This document shows positions 24,886 to 34,347 of a stretch of DNA of 64,000 bases, in pieces. The notes under the pieces were generated by a model, which had not been told where the DNA came from, made no database searches, and worked only from the letters and a program-made list of their open reading frames with translations. Within the stretch, counting starts at the first letter, position 1; each line of letters begins with the position of its first letter. A program made the position numbers and the translations under genes. The DNA is from Paenibacillus sp. DCT19 (GTDB taxonomy: Bacteria > Bacillota > Bacilli > Paenibacillales > Paenibacillaceae). The DNA lies in contig NZ_CP029639.1 in the NCBI RefSeq assembly GCF_003268635.1, forward strand, positions 1,871,501 to 1,935,500, read 5' to 3'.

Positions 24886-27813
24886 ATGGCTGGAATTCTA
24901 CAACGAAAGAAATGGATCCTGCCTGCCGTAATGGTCATCGCAGCAGCCGGGGTGATTTTTTATTTCACATCGGGGACAGATGCGGAGAGTGCGGATGTTC
25001 CACCCGGCGGTTTGCCGGCCATTGAAGTGGATGCGATCTTGCAGCAGACAAGGCAGAAGAAGGGGTATGAGCAATATTTGTCTAACGTAGGCGAAGCTGC
25101 TCGGCCGAATGTGGATATTACGATTGAAGCTGGGGATTATACACGGGCTAGTGGCGGTGAGGTGCAGACGCTCGCTCATTACGAGGGCATGGAAGGAACA
25201 TCGCTACATACCGGTGAGACCGGAGAGGTCGACTGGATGATCAGCGTACCAGAATCGGGATGGTACAACCTTTCTGCAACGTATTTCCCTATAGAGGGCA
25301 AGAGTTCCGCGATTGAGCGTGCACTGTACATTGATGGTGAACTTCCGTTTGCGGAAGCCGCCTATTTGCAGTTTGATCGGGTGTGGAGCAATGAGAAGGA
25401 TGAGGTTCAGCAGGATAATCAAGGGAATGATCTTCGTCCCAAGCAGGTGGATAAACCGCGCTGGGTAGAGGAAATTTTTCAGGATTCGGACGGCTACGAA
25501 CAAGCACCATTCAAGTTTTATTTGGAAAAAGGGGAACACACACTAACGCTGAAATCCTCTCGGGAACCGATGGTTTTACGTTCTTTACGATTGTTCAATG
25601 ACAAACCGGTAGCTCCGTATTCGGAGATGGCACAAGCGCAGAATAGCGATTCATTCCCGCAACCGAAGGATGTGCTCATTCGCATAGAAGGGGAGGCTGC
25701 CGTTGCCAAGTCTTCTCCAACGTTATATCCAACTAGCGAAAGATCGAGTTCAGCAGTGTCTCCTTACAGCGCTTCCCAGGTACGAATCAATACGATTGGC
25801 GGCTATAACTGGCGTTTGCCGGGACAATGGATTGAATGGGAAGTGGAGGTGCCGGAGGATGGACTTTATCATATCGGATTTACGGCGCAGCAAAATTTTG
25901 TGAAAGGGATCTATTCCACCCGCAAGTTAACCATTGATGGCGAGGTTCCATTTGCTGAGATGATGAAAGCTCCTTTTCGGTATCAGAGCGATTATCGTGT
26001 AGATGTGATGGGCGGGGATGAGCCTTATAAGTTCTCGCTGGACAAGGGCAAACATGTCATTCGGCTGGAAAATAGCCTAGGCGATTTCGCACCACTGATC
26101 CGCAATGTAGAGGATAGCTTGTACAATCTGAACTCCATGTATCGGCGAATTCTGATGATCACAGGTACTAAGCCTGATGAGTTCAGGGATTACCGGGTGG
26201 AGAAGCAGATTCCGAATCTGCTGGAAGTGTTCAGTGGTGAGAGTGAGCGTTTGAAGGAAGTTGCCGCTCAGCTTCGCATCTTATCCGGTCAATCGAGTGA
26301 TCAGGAGGCGCTGATCAAAACGATGGCGCAACAGCTCGATGAGATGATTGAGAAGCCGGATACCATTCCGAGAAGACTCGCTGCTTACAAAACAAATACA
26401 GGTGGACTCGGTACATGGGTGCAGCAAGCGAGAGAGCAACCACTGGAGATTGATGCACTCTACGTTACCTCGCTAGATCTTAACATTCCTGAAACGGGCA
26501 TGGGGCCAATGGCCAAAATCGGGCATGAAGCGAAAACGTTCTACAACTCATTTTTCATCGATTATAACCAGATCGGAAACGTTGCTACATCCGAGGATCA
26601 GCGGACAGTGACTGTCTGGATCGGTAGCGGACGAGATCAAGCGAACACAATGAAAGCGATGATTGATGAGACGTTCACCCCTGAGAGCGGCATTAATGTC
26701 AATCTGAAGCTGGTGAATATGGGTACGTTGTTGCCAGCTACGTTATCAGGCGAAGGGCCAGACATTGCGATGCAGATTGGCAATGACCTGCCTGTGAACT
26801 TTGCGATGCGGAATTCAGCCATGGATCTGACGCAGTTTAGTGATTATGACGCAGTGGAACAGGAGTTTAGGGAAAGTGCGATTGTCCCATATGCCTATGA
26901 TTCTGGTGTATATGCACTCCCCGAAACGCAGACGTTCAACATGTTATTTTATCGTAAAGATGTGCTTGCTGAGCTCGGTCTTGAGGTGCCTCAGACGTGG
27001 GATGATGTCGAGAGCTTACTTGCGATCCTGAGCAAAAATCATATGGAATTTGGCATGCCGATTGTAACGCAGGCGAACATGCAAGGTGTCAATATTCCGC
27101 CGAACTCACAGTATGCAACGATGCTGCTGCAAAATGGCGGTGCGTTCTATCGAAATAATGATAAGGAATCGGATCTGGATTCTCGTATCGGGATTGAGAC
27201 GTTCAAAAAATGGACGGAGTTCTACACCGACTACAAGCTGGAACGAGAATATGATTTTGCCAATCGTTTCCGTACCGGGCAGATGCCTATTGGCTTGACG
27301 GATTACACGATGTATAACCAGCTATCTGTCTTTGCACCTGAGATTCGTGGCCTGTGGGGATTCGTGCCCGTGCCGGGAACCGTACAGGAAGATGGAACAC
27401 TGAACCGCGATACGCCGGGTGGTGGTACTGCGGTCATGATGTTACAGAGTGCGAAGGATCAAGAGGCTGCATGGGAATTTATGAAATGGTGGACCAGTAC
27501 ACCGATTCAAGCGGAATTCGGACGTGAGATGGAAGGTTTGATGGGAGCCGCTGCACGTTATCCGACTGCGAATATAAAAGCTTTGGATTCACTTCCATGG
27601 CCTGCTGAGGATTACGCTAATTTGAAGGCGCAATTCGAAACGGTGAAGGGTATTCCTGAAGTGCCAGGCGGTTACTTTACAGGACGCCATCTGTTTAATG
27701 CGTTTTACAAAACCGTCGTAGGTCAGGTGGAAGCAAGAGAATCCATCATGGACTATACCCAGTATATTCAGGACGAGATTCGGATCAAGCGTAATGAATT
27801 TGGTCTTCCGTAA
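24886..27813 (+). CDS. Membrane-anchored fusion: two carbohydrate-binding-like domains plus ABC solute-binding domain
   Basis: About 975 residues. An N-terminal membrane helix (ILPAVMVIAAAGVIFYF) lacks a lipobox, so the protein is held by the helix. Residues about 55-205 and 265-415 are two related beta-sandwich domains (ITIEAGDYTRASGGEVQ..GWYNLSATYFPIEG; IRIEGEAAVAKSS..GLYHIGFTAQQNF) like CBM6/35 modules. A helical linker follows. The last 410 residues are an SBP family 1 fold (VTVWIGSGRDQANTMKAMID; LFYRKDVLAELGLEVPQTWDD; TPGGGTAVMML). ATG 24886 has AGGAGG 9 bases upstream. It probably captures polymer or oligosaccharide and feeds the adjacent permeases. Confidence 0.85.
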   Translation: MAGILQRKKWILPAVMVIAAAGVIFYFTSGTDAESADVPPGGLPAIEVDAILQQTRQKKGYEQYLSNVGEAARPNVDITIEAGDYTRASGGEVQTLAHYEGMEGTSLHTGETGEVDWMISVPESGWYNLSATYFPIEGKSSAIERALYIDGELPFAEAAYLQFDRVWSNEKDEVQQDNQGNDLRPKQVDKPRWVEEIFQDSDGYEQAPFKFYLEKGEHTLTLKSSREPMVLRSLRLFNDKPVAPYSEMAQAQNSDSFPQPKDVLIRIEGEAAVAKSSPTLYPTSERSSSAVSPYSASQVRINTIGGYNWRLPGQWIEWEVEVPEDGLYHIGFTAQQNFVKGIYSTRKLTIDGEVPFAEMMKAPFRYQSDYRVDVMGGDEPYKFSLDKGKHVIRLENSLGDFAPLIRNVEDSLYNLNSMYRRILMITGTKPDEFRDYRVEKQIPNLLEVFSGESERLKEVAAQLRILSGQSSDQEALIKTMAQQLDEMIEKPDTIPRRLAAYKTNTGGLGTWVQQAREQPLEIDALYVTSLDLNIPETGMGPMAKIGHEAKTFYNSFFIDYNQIGNVATSEDQRTVTVWIGSGRDQANTMKAMIDETFTPESGINVNLKLVNMGTLLPATLSGEGPDIAMQIGNDLPVNFAMRNSAMDLTQFSDYDAVEQEFRESAIVPYAYDSGVYALPETQTFNMLFYRKDVLAELGLEVPQTWDDVESLLAILSKNHMEFGMPIVTQANMQGVNIPPNSQYATMLLQNGGAFYRNNDKESDLDSRIGIETFKKWTEFYTDYKLEREYDFANRFRTGQMPIGLTDYTMYNQLSVFAPEIRGLWGFVPVPGTVQEDGTLNRDTPGGGTAVMMLQSAKDQEAAWEFMKWWTSTPIQAEFGREMEGLMGAAARYPTANIKALDSLPWPAEDYANLKAQFETVKGIPEVPGGYFTGRHLFNAFYKTVVGQVEARESIMDYTQYIQDEIRIKRNEFGLP

Positions 27814-27831
27814 GCAGAGGGAGGGTTAACA

Positions 27832-28800
27832 GTGTCACAAATATCACTCCGAGACGGACAAAACAGTCCTCCTGAGAAAACGCCGAGAATGGGCATGAAA
27901 TCATGGTGGAGCTGGAAGCTCCAGGAAATGAAGGCCAGCAAACATTCCTATGTACTGCTCGCTCCTTATATGATCCTGTTTACCATGTTCACCGTGATTC
28001 CCGTTGTCATCTCAATCATATTGAGCTTCACCTACTTTAACATGCTGGAATTTCCGAAATTTATTGGTTGGCAGAACTACACCCGATTATTTCTGGAGGA
28101 TGACGTATTTCTGATTGCGATCAAAAATACGTTGCTGTTTGCCATCATTACAGGACCGATCAGTTATATTGCTTGTTTCGTTTTTGCCTGGATTATCAAT
28201 GAGTTGACTCCGAAATGGAGAGCGTTTATGACGTTGATTTTCTACGCGCCTTCCATTTCGGGTAATGTCTATTTTATCTGGCTGATGATTTTCTCGGGCG
28301 ATCGGTACGGGATTGCGAACGGTCTGTTAATTAAATGGGGATTTCTGCTTGAGCCAATCCAATGGCTGAAGACTGAAGCCTACATTATGCCGATCCTCAT
28401 CCTGGTGCAATTGTGGCTCAGTCTTGGAACAGGCTTCCTCGCGTTTATCGCAGGTCTGCAGACGGTAGATCGGACGTTGTATGAAGCAGGGGCTGTAGAT
28501 GGAATCAAGAACCGTTGGCAGGAGCTATGGTACATTACGCTGCCTTCGATGCGTCCACAGCTGATGTTTGGTGCGGTTATTCAATTAACGACCTCCTTCG
28601 CTGTAGCGGATGTATCCATTGCACTTGCAGGTTTCCCAAGTGTCAACTATGCCGCTGAGACGGTGGTTACGCATTTGATTGATTTTGGTACCACGCGGTT
28701 CGAGATGGGGTATGCCTCAGCCATTGCGACAGTGCTCTTTATGATTATGGTGGGCACGAACTTGTTGGTACAGAAACTGCTGAGAAGGGTGGGAGAGTAA
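27832..28800 (+). CDS. Carbohydrate ABC transporter permease (MalF-type)
   Basis: 322 residues with six hydrophobic segments and a long basic cytoplasmic N-terminus. The ATPase-contacting EAA loop is YEAGAVDGIKNRWQELWYIT. It pairs with the MalG-type permease that starts 4 bases after its stop. The GTG start has GGGAGGG 7 bases upstream. No ATP-binding gene is in this operon, so a shared MsmK/MsmX-like ATPase encoded elsewhere must drive it. Confidence 0.9.
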   Translation: MSQISLRDGQNSPPEKTPRMGMKSWWSWKLQEMKASKHSYVLLAPYMILFTMFTVIPVVISIILSFTYFNMLEFPKFIGWQNYTRLFLEDDVFLIAIKNTLLFAIITGPISYIACFVFAWIINELTPKWRAFMTLIFYAPSISGNVYFIWLMIFSGDRYGIANGLLIKWGFLLEPIQWLKTEAYIMPILILVQLWLSLGTGFLAFIAGLQTVDRTLYEAGAVDGIKNRWQELWYITLPSMRPQLMFGAVIQLTTSFAVADVSIALAGFPSVNYAAETVVTHLIDFGTTRFEMGYASAIATVLFMIMVGTNLLVQKLLRRVGE

Positions 28801-28804
28801 CGAT

Positions 28805-29668
28805 ATGGCCGCCATTACAACAGCCAAAAAGCGGGTGAACCGCTCATTATCCGGAAGCATCTCCCTGTTTGCCCTTCTACTGGTGTTCGGTGCGTTTATG
28901 GTACTGCCTCTCATCTATGCGATCAACAATGCGTTCAAGCCACTGGATGAGATCTTTACTTTTCCACCGACCCTATTTGTTAAAAACCCAACGTTAAGCA
29001 ACTTCACCGATTTGCTGAACCTGCTTAGCGATTCATGGGTTCCATTCTCACGTTATATTTTCAACACGGTATTTATTACAGGAATCGGCATCGTGGGTCA
29101 CGTGCTACTGGCTTCTGCGGCAGCATACCCACTTGCCAAACACAAGTTCCCGGGCAAAGTATTCATGTTTCAGGTGGTTGTACTTTCCCTGATGTTCACA
29201 CCTGCCGTGACGGCAATCCCGAACTATATGATCATGTCATGGTTAGGATGGATCGATACGTATTGGGCTGTTATCATTCCGGCATTTGCCTATTCGCTAG
29301 GTCTGTATCTCATGAAGCAATTCATGGAACAGATTCCGGATGCATTGCTGGAAGCAGCAAAGATTGATGGCGCAAGTGAGTATCGCATTTTCTGGTCGAT
29401 CGTCATGCCGAATGTGAAGCCAGCGTGGCTTACTTTGATTATTCTGTTATTCCAGATGCTGTGGGGAAGCGATGGCAATGGATATATCTATAGTGAGCAG
29501 TTGAAGACCTTGCATTATGCTGCAGGGCAGATCATTCAGGGCGGAATTTCCCGTGCCGGAGCAGGTGCAGCGGTTGCATTGATCTTGATGAGTGTGCCAA
29601 TTACGCTGTTTATTTTCTCGCAGAGCCGCATCATTGAGACGATGGCAAGCTCAGGCATGAAGGATTAA
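28805..29668 (+). CDS. Carbohydrate ABC transporter permease (MalG-type)
   Basis: 287 residues, six membrane segments. Typical opening LPLIYAINNAFKPLDEIFTF, and EAA loop LLEAAKIDGASEYRIFWSIV. The C-terminal QSRIIETMASSGMKD resembles the family tail. Partner of the upstream permease. It is followed 11 bases later by the NHL gene. In this operon a second, unrelated permease pair is found 5 kb downstream. Confidence 0.9.
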   Translation: MAAITTAKKRVNRSLSGSISLFALLLVFGAFMVLPLIYAINNAFKPLDEIFTFPPTLFVKNPTLSNFTDLLNLLSDSWVPFSRYIFNTVFITGIGIVGHVLLASAAAYPLAKHKFPGKVFMFQVVVLSLMFTPAVTAIPNYMIMSWLGWIDTYWAVIIPAFAYSLGLYLMKQFMEQIPDALLEAAKIDGASEYRIFWSIVMPNVKPAWLTLIILLFQMLWGSDGNGYIYSEQLKTLHYAAGQIIQGGISRAGAGAAVALILMSVPITLFIFSQSRIIETMASSGMKD

Positions 29669-29679
29669 GGGGGAACGAT

Positions 29680-31146
29680 ATGGCACGCACAGTGAAAAGA
29701 TGGCTAAGTCTTCTGGCGGCAGTATCCCTGTTGCTGGTGAATGCCATGCCTGCGGCAGCCTCCCCGGCGCCGTATGACAGCTACAACTACAACTACTGGA
29801 AAGAAGCCGTTCCTTCACCGGATGCTTACCTGCCTCAGCGAACGATCTCAGGCAGCGATCTGGGGATTGGCGAATTCAAAGATCCTGGTGATATGAACGT
29901 CTCTTCATCCGGTCAGATCTATATTTTGGACAGTGGGAACAGCCGCATCGTCGTCTTGGATGCGAAATATAAGCTCTTACGGGTTATTGATGGTTTTATG
30001 CTGGATGGCAGCAAGGAGGCATTTAGCGTTCCGAGCGGACTATTTGTGGATGAAAATGAACAGATTTACATTGCAGATACCGGCAACAGTCGCGTCGTAG
30101 TGTTAGATGCAGAAGGGAACCTGGTACATACCATTACGAAGCCAGAATCGGACATTTTAGCGACTGATTTTCAGTTTCAGCCTTTGAAGCTGACCGTGGA
30201 TCGTGTGGGCCGGGTATACGTTGTGGCACAAGGTGTATATGAGGGCATTATGCAGTTTGATGAGAACGGTCAATTCATTGGTTATGTAGGAACAAATAAG
30301 GTTGAACGGGACTATGGCGAATATATCTGGCGCATGTTTTCAACTAAAGCCCAGCGGGCTCAGATGGTTCTATTTGTACCTACCGAGTTCTCGAATGCAG
30401 ATATCGACCATAAAGGGTTCGTATATGCAACTAACATTGATCCAGGTTCGAACGAGCCAATCAAGCGCTTGAATCCGTCGGGCGAGGATGTGCTCAAACG
30501 ATTCGGTTACTACGATGTCAAGGGAGACATCCGCTTCCGCAATAGCACTGGCCCATCCAAGTTAATTGATGTGAAGGTGTTAGGCAACGGCATGTACAGT
30601 GTGCTGGACGCCACGCAGAACCGAGTGTTCACTTATGATGATGAAGGCCATCTGCTGTATATCTACGGGGGCAAGGGTAACCAGGTTGGTACACTCAAGA
30701 CTCCTGTTGCAATTGAGCAATCCGGTGATCATTCGTTAGTGCTGGATCGGGGCAAAAGCAATTTGGTAGTCTATGAGCCCACTCGATTCGGTTCAACGGT
30801 GAATCAGGCTGTCACTCTGCATTATCAGGGCGAGGACACGGAGGCCGTGCATCTCTGGAAAGAGGTACTTAAGCTGAACGCTAACTATGATATCGCATAT
30901 ATTGGCATCGGTAAGTCATTGCTGATGGAGAAGAAAAACGAAGAGGCTCTTGGTTACTTTGAGCTGGGCATGGATCGCAAGAGTTATTCTGTCGCATTCA
31001 AACGACATCGGAGAGAGGTCATGAAGGAGAATTTTGGCACATTTCTAACGGTTGCTATTGTGGCGGTCTTTGTTCTGATCCTTGTTCGATTGGCGGTTAA
31101 ATGGAAACGGAGGAGGCAGATCGATCGTGAAGCAGGATTACATTAA
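29680..31146 (+). CDS. NHL-repeat extracellular protein with TPR-like and membrane C-terminus
   Basis: 488 residues. Signal peptide (LLLVNAMPAAASPAPY), then NHL beta-propeller repeats with the motif IYILDSGNSRIVVLDAKYK and IYIADTGNSRVVVLDAEGN. A TPR-like pair (TEAVHLWKEVLKLNANYDIA; KNEEALGYFELGMDRKSY) lies at about 385-440, followed by one membrane helix (LTVAIVAVFVLILVRLAV) and a basic tail. NHL propellers bind proteins or sugars; the TPR would recruit a partner. It may be a scaffold for the binding protein and the permeases. It overlaps the next gene by 20 bases. Confidence 0.75.
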   Translation: MARTVKRWLSLLAAVSLLLVNAMPAAASPAPYDSYNYNYWKEAVPSPDAYLPQRTISGSDLGIGEFKDPGDMNVSSSGQIYILDSGNSRIVVLDAKYKLLRVIDGFMLDGSKEAFSVPSGLFVDENEQIYIADTGNSRVVVLDAEGNLVHTITKPESDILATDFQFQPLKLTVDRVGRVYVVAQGVYEGIMQFDENGQFIGYVGTNKVERDYGEYIWRMFSTKAQRAQMVLFVPTEFSNADIDHKGFVYATNIDPGSNEPIKRLNPSGEDVLKRFGYYDVKGDIRFRNSTGPSKLIDVKVLGNGMYSVLDATQNRVFTYDDEGHLLYIYGGKGNQVGTLKTPVAIEQSGDHSLVLDRGKSNLVVYEPTRFGSTVNQAVTLHYQGEDTEAVHLWKEVLKLNANYDIAYIGIGKSLLMEKKNEEALGYFELGMDRKSYSVAFKRHRREVMKENFGTFLTVAIVAVFVLILVRLAVKWKRRRQIDREAGLH

Positions 31147-31747
31147 GTTTCCGTTGCACCTCATTTTTCACCCCATTGATGCATTCTGGGATCTGAAGTC
31201 GGATAACCGGGGTAGGTTAGCTGTTGCTTTTAGTGCACTCGTGCTGACGATTATGATTATGATTTTGCAAAAACAGTACGCAGGTTTTCTGGTCAACTAT
31301 TCGGACCCGCGGACACTGAACAGCATTCAGGAGATCTTAACGATTGTTGTGCCGTTCTTTCTCTGGTGTACAGCCAATTGGGCCATCACAACCCTGATGG
31401 AGGGTGAAGGCAAATTCAAAGAGATTGTGCTGGCGACAGGTTACTCGCTTATCCCACTTATTTTGATTTATGCACCGATGATTGTGATTAGTCGGTTTAT
31501 GGTTCAGGAAGAAACGGCTTTCTATTATCTAGCAACGACGATTGCCTTCATCTGGTTTGTGCTTTTGTTGTTCATCGGTACAATGACGGTACACCAGTAT
31601 ACTGTTATCAAAACCGTTATTACGATGGTGCTGACCGTTATTGTTATGGGGATTATCATTTTCCTTGGTGCGCTGGTGTTTAGCATGCTTCAGCAACTAT
31701 TCGAATTTGGCTACAATATCTATCGCGAATTGATTTTTCGGACGTAA
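31127..31747 (+). CDS. Yip1-family membrane protein
   Basis: About 206 residues, five hydrophobic segments, Yip1/YIP1-domain type. The N-terminal helix DYIKFPLHLIFHPIDAFWDL is the characteristic juxtamembrane entry. GTG 31127 fits GGAGGAGG at 31109-31116 (10-base spacing); the longer frame to 31082 overlaps the NHL gene for 65 bases without a ribosome site. The role in bacteria is unknown. Tight coupling to the NHL gene suggests the two products act together at the membrane. Confidence 0.75.
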   Translation: MKQDYIKFPLHLIFHPIDAFWDLKSDNRGRLAVAFSALVLTIMIMILQKQYAGFLVNYSDPRTLNSIQEILTIVVPFFLWCTANWAITTLMEGEGKFKEIVLATGYSLIPLILIYAPMIVISRFMVQEETAFYYLATTIAFIWFVLLLFIGTMTVHQYTVIKTVITMVLTVIVMGIIIFLGALVFSMLQQLFEFGYNIYRELIFRT

Positions 31748-31761
31748 AGGAGGCGGCATCG

Positions 31762-34347
31762 GTGAACAAAAAGCAACGACTATATACGGTGCTGGCCGGC
31801 GGTATAGCTGTGGTGATGATTGCAGCCGGGCTGCTGTATATAAATAACCGGGGCATTCCTGCTGTAGAAGTTGCAGCTTATGTCCAGACGACAACAGAAG
31901 CGCAGCCAACCGAGGTGGAGGCACTTCGTTTCTTGACAGACTCATCTGAGGGCGTACCGGGTATGAAGCTGGTGGCCGAGGATGCGGGTCTCGCGCTCTA
32001 CTACAATGAAGAGACGACCGAAATAGCGGTTCGAGACGGAAATAGCGGACAGATCTGGTACAGCAATCCGGAAGCGCGGAATGAGGATGGTCTGGCCTCG
32101 GGATATGAGAAAGAGGTGTTATCCTCTCAGCTCAACGTTTCCTTCCGTGATGCAATCGGTACGTTAGAGAATTATCCTAATTTTAGCTCCAGTATTAGTA
32201 ACAAACAATTTGTCGCATCCAACATTGAACAGGGAGTTCGCGTGAATTATACCCTCGGGGATACATCGCTTGGCATTAATGCGTTGCCTAAACTGATCAG
32301 TAAACAGCGGCTGGAAGAAAAGGTTCTCTCCAAGCTGGATGAAACTGCAGCGCGATATACTTCCGCTCGTTATTATCCAAGCAAAGCGAATCCGGAGGTA
32401 CTGGAAAGACTGGACGGACAGATATCTAAACAGCTTGTTCTAAACAAGATGCTGGATGCATTCCAGACCGCAGGATACAGCGAAGAAGATCTAGCCTATG
32501 ACAATCAGGAGAATGGTGTCGAGGGTGGAGGTGCATCGGAGAAGCCTAGTTTCGAAATTCCAGTAGAGTACCGGTTAGAGGAAGGGACACTTCTTGTAAC
32601 GGTACCACTGAGTCAGGTGAAAGAGAGTGGGCAATACCGCATTCGCAATATCGATCTGCTCGCTTATTTTGGTGCTGCCGATGCTGAGGAAGAGGGATAT
32701 ATGTTTGTACCTGACGGTTCGGGCAGCCTGATTCATCTCAACAATGGGAAGATCAAGGAAGATCAGTATGTTCAACGTGTCTACGGTATGGATCCCAACG
32801 ATAATTCTCTCAGTCGTCCTCAAGTAAGTGAGTCTGCTCGTATGCCTGTCTTTGGATTGAAGAACGGTGATCGTGCGTGGTTTGCCATCATTGAGAAGGG
32901 TGATGCGATGGCTAGCATCGCAGCGGATATCGGTGGCAGACAAAATAGCTACAACCATGTATATAGCAGCTTCTCCTTACGCGGTGAAGATGAATTGGAA
33001 ATGTATACGTCACAGAAAATACAGGAGATTCAGTTGCTTAGTGAAGAGCCGTTTCGTGGAGATATTCAGGTACGCTATCAATTCCTTCAAGGGAATGATG
33101 CCAGTTATTCCGGAATGGCAAGGTTATATCAGCAGCAGCTAATGAATCAAGATGTATTGAAACCATTGGTTGATCAAGAGGATATTCCTTTCTATGTGAA
33201 CGTGCTTGGTGCGGTGGACAAAAGAGCTTCTTTCCTTGGGGTGCCTTATCGCACCACATTAGCGATGACCACTTACGAGCAGGCGAGTACCATTGCAGAA
33301 GAACTTCAGCAAAAGGGCCTGAAGCATGTGCAAATGCGATATCAGGGATGGTTTGGTGGAGGATACAGTCACCATACGCCAACACGAGTGAAGCTGGATT
33401 CGGAAGTGGGAAGTTCGTCGGAGTTGAAGCAGCTCTCTGAACAATTGCGTGAATCAGGGGGTGCGCTTTTCCCGGATGTGGCCTTTCAGCATATCTATCA
33501 CAATGACTCTCGGTTTGCACCTTCCGCAGATGCGACGCGTTTTGTCACCAAGGAGACTGCCCAGTTGTATCCATACAATCCTGCCTTGAACCGAATGGAT
33601 CAGAGCAGAGACGATTACTACCTACTCTCAGCAGCCAAGCTTCCCTATGTAGTCAGTGAATTCGCTGAGAAGGTTGGCAAGTTGGAGCTACAAGGGTTAT
33701 CCCTGCGTGATCTCGGTCAGGTGTTAAGCTCGGACTATCGGGATAGTCGGGTTATTCATAGGGAGACGGCGAAGAACATTGTGCAAGAACAGCTTGAAAA
33801 GTTACAGCAGACTTACCCGAATATGATGCTTTCATCGGCTAATGCATATGCCTGGGGCTACGCTCAGCATATTGTGGATGTGCCAGGAGGCTCAAGCCGG
33901 TTCAATATCACCGATGAGGAAGTACCCTTTTACGAGATGGTCATTCATGGATACAAAGACTATGCTGGCTCACCTATGAATACATCGGGAGATCAAGATC
34001 TACGCAAACAATTGCTGCGTAGTCTGGAGCTCGGAGCAGCACCGCAATTTCAATGGACTTATGAACCATCGTCTCTTATGAAGCTGACGAATTACGATTC
34101 GGCGTATGCTACGGACTATGCATACTGGGTGGATGAGGCTGTAGAGCTATATCAAGAAGCCAATGAAGTGCTCCGTGGTTTGAGAACCCAAACGATTGTA
34201 GACCATAAGCGGATACAGGACGGGGTCGTGCAGGTCAATTACAGTGGTGGTGCACAGATCCTCGTTAACTATACCTCTGAGCCGGTTACGGTGGATAACA
34301 TCGTTGTGGATGCGGCGGATTACGCGCTGAAAGGAGTCAACCGATGA
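31762..34347 (+). CDS. DUF5696 protein, membrane-anchored, glycosidase-like core (inferred)
   Basis: 861 residues. The N-terminal membrane helix (LYTVLAGGIAVVMIAAGLLY) has no lipobox. The N-terminal half is beta-rich (LYYNEETTEIAVRDGNSGQIW; IRNIDLLAYFGAADAEEEGY). The C-terminal half, from about residue 465, alternates strands and helices (VQMRYQGWFGGGY; ALFPDVAFQHIY; LPYVVSEFAEKV; MMLSSANAYAWGY) and ends in a beta sandwich (VVQVNYSGGAQILVNYTSEP), an order seen in large retaining glycosidases. This resemblance is my inference; the catalytic residues are not pinned. GTG 31762 has AAGGAGG 10 bases upstream. It overlaps the next permease gene by 4 bases (ATGA). Confidence 0.75.
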   Translation: MNKKQRLYTVLAGGIAVVMIAAGLLYINNRGIPAVEVAAYVQTTTEAQPTEVEALRFLTDSSEGVPGMKLVAEDAGLALYYNEETTEIAVRDGNSGQIWYSNPEARNEDGLASGYEKEVLSSQLNVSFRDAIGTLENYPNFSSSISNKQFVASNIEQGVRVNYTLGDTSLGINALPKLISKQRLEEKVLSKLDETAARYTSARYYPSKANPEVLERLDGQISKQLVLNKMLDAFQTAGYSEEDLAYDNQENGVEGGGASEKPSFEIPVEYRLEEGTLLVTVPLSQVKESGQYRIRNIDLLAYFGAADAEEEGYMFVPDGSGSLIHLNNGKIKEDQYVQRVYGMDPNDNSLSRPQVSESARMPVFGLKNGDRAWFAIIEKGDAMASIAADIGGRQNSYNHVYSSFSLRGEDELEMYTSQKIQEIQLLSEEPFRGDIQVRYQFLQGNDASYSGMARLYQQQLMNQDVLKPLVDQEDIPFYVNVLGAVDKRASFLGVPYRTTLAMTTYEQASTIAEELQQKGLKHVQMRYQGWFGGGYSHHTPTRVKLDSEVGSSSELKQLSEQLRESGGALFPDVAFQHIYHNDSRFAPSADATRFVTKETAQLYPYNPALNRMDQSRDDYYLLSAAKLPYVVSEFAEKVGKLELQGLSLRDLGQVLSSDYRDSRVIHRETAKNIVQEQLEKLQQTYPNMMLSSANAYAWGYAQHIVDVPGGSSRFNITDEEVPFYEMVIHGYKDYAGSPMNTSGDQDLRKQLLRSLELGAAPQFQWTYEPSSLMKLTNYDSAYATDYAYWVDEAVELYQEANEVLRGLRTQTIVDHKRIQDGVVQVNYSGGAQILVNYTSEPVTVDNIVVDAADYALKGVNR

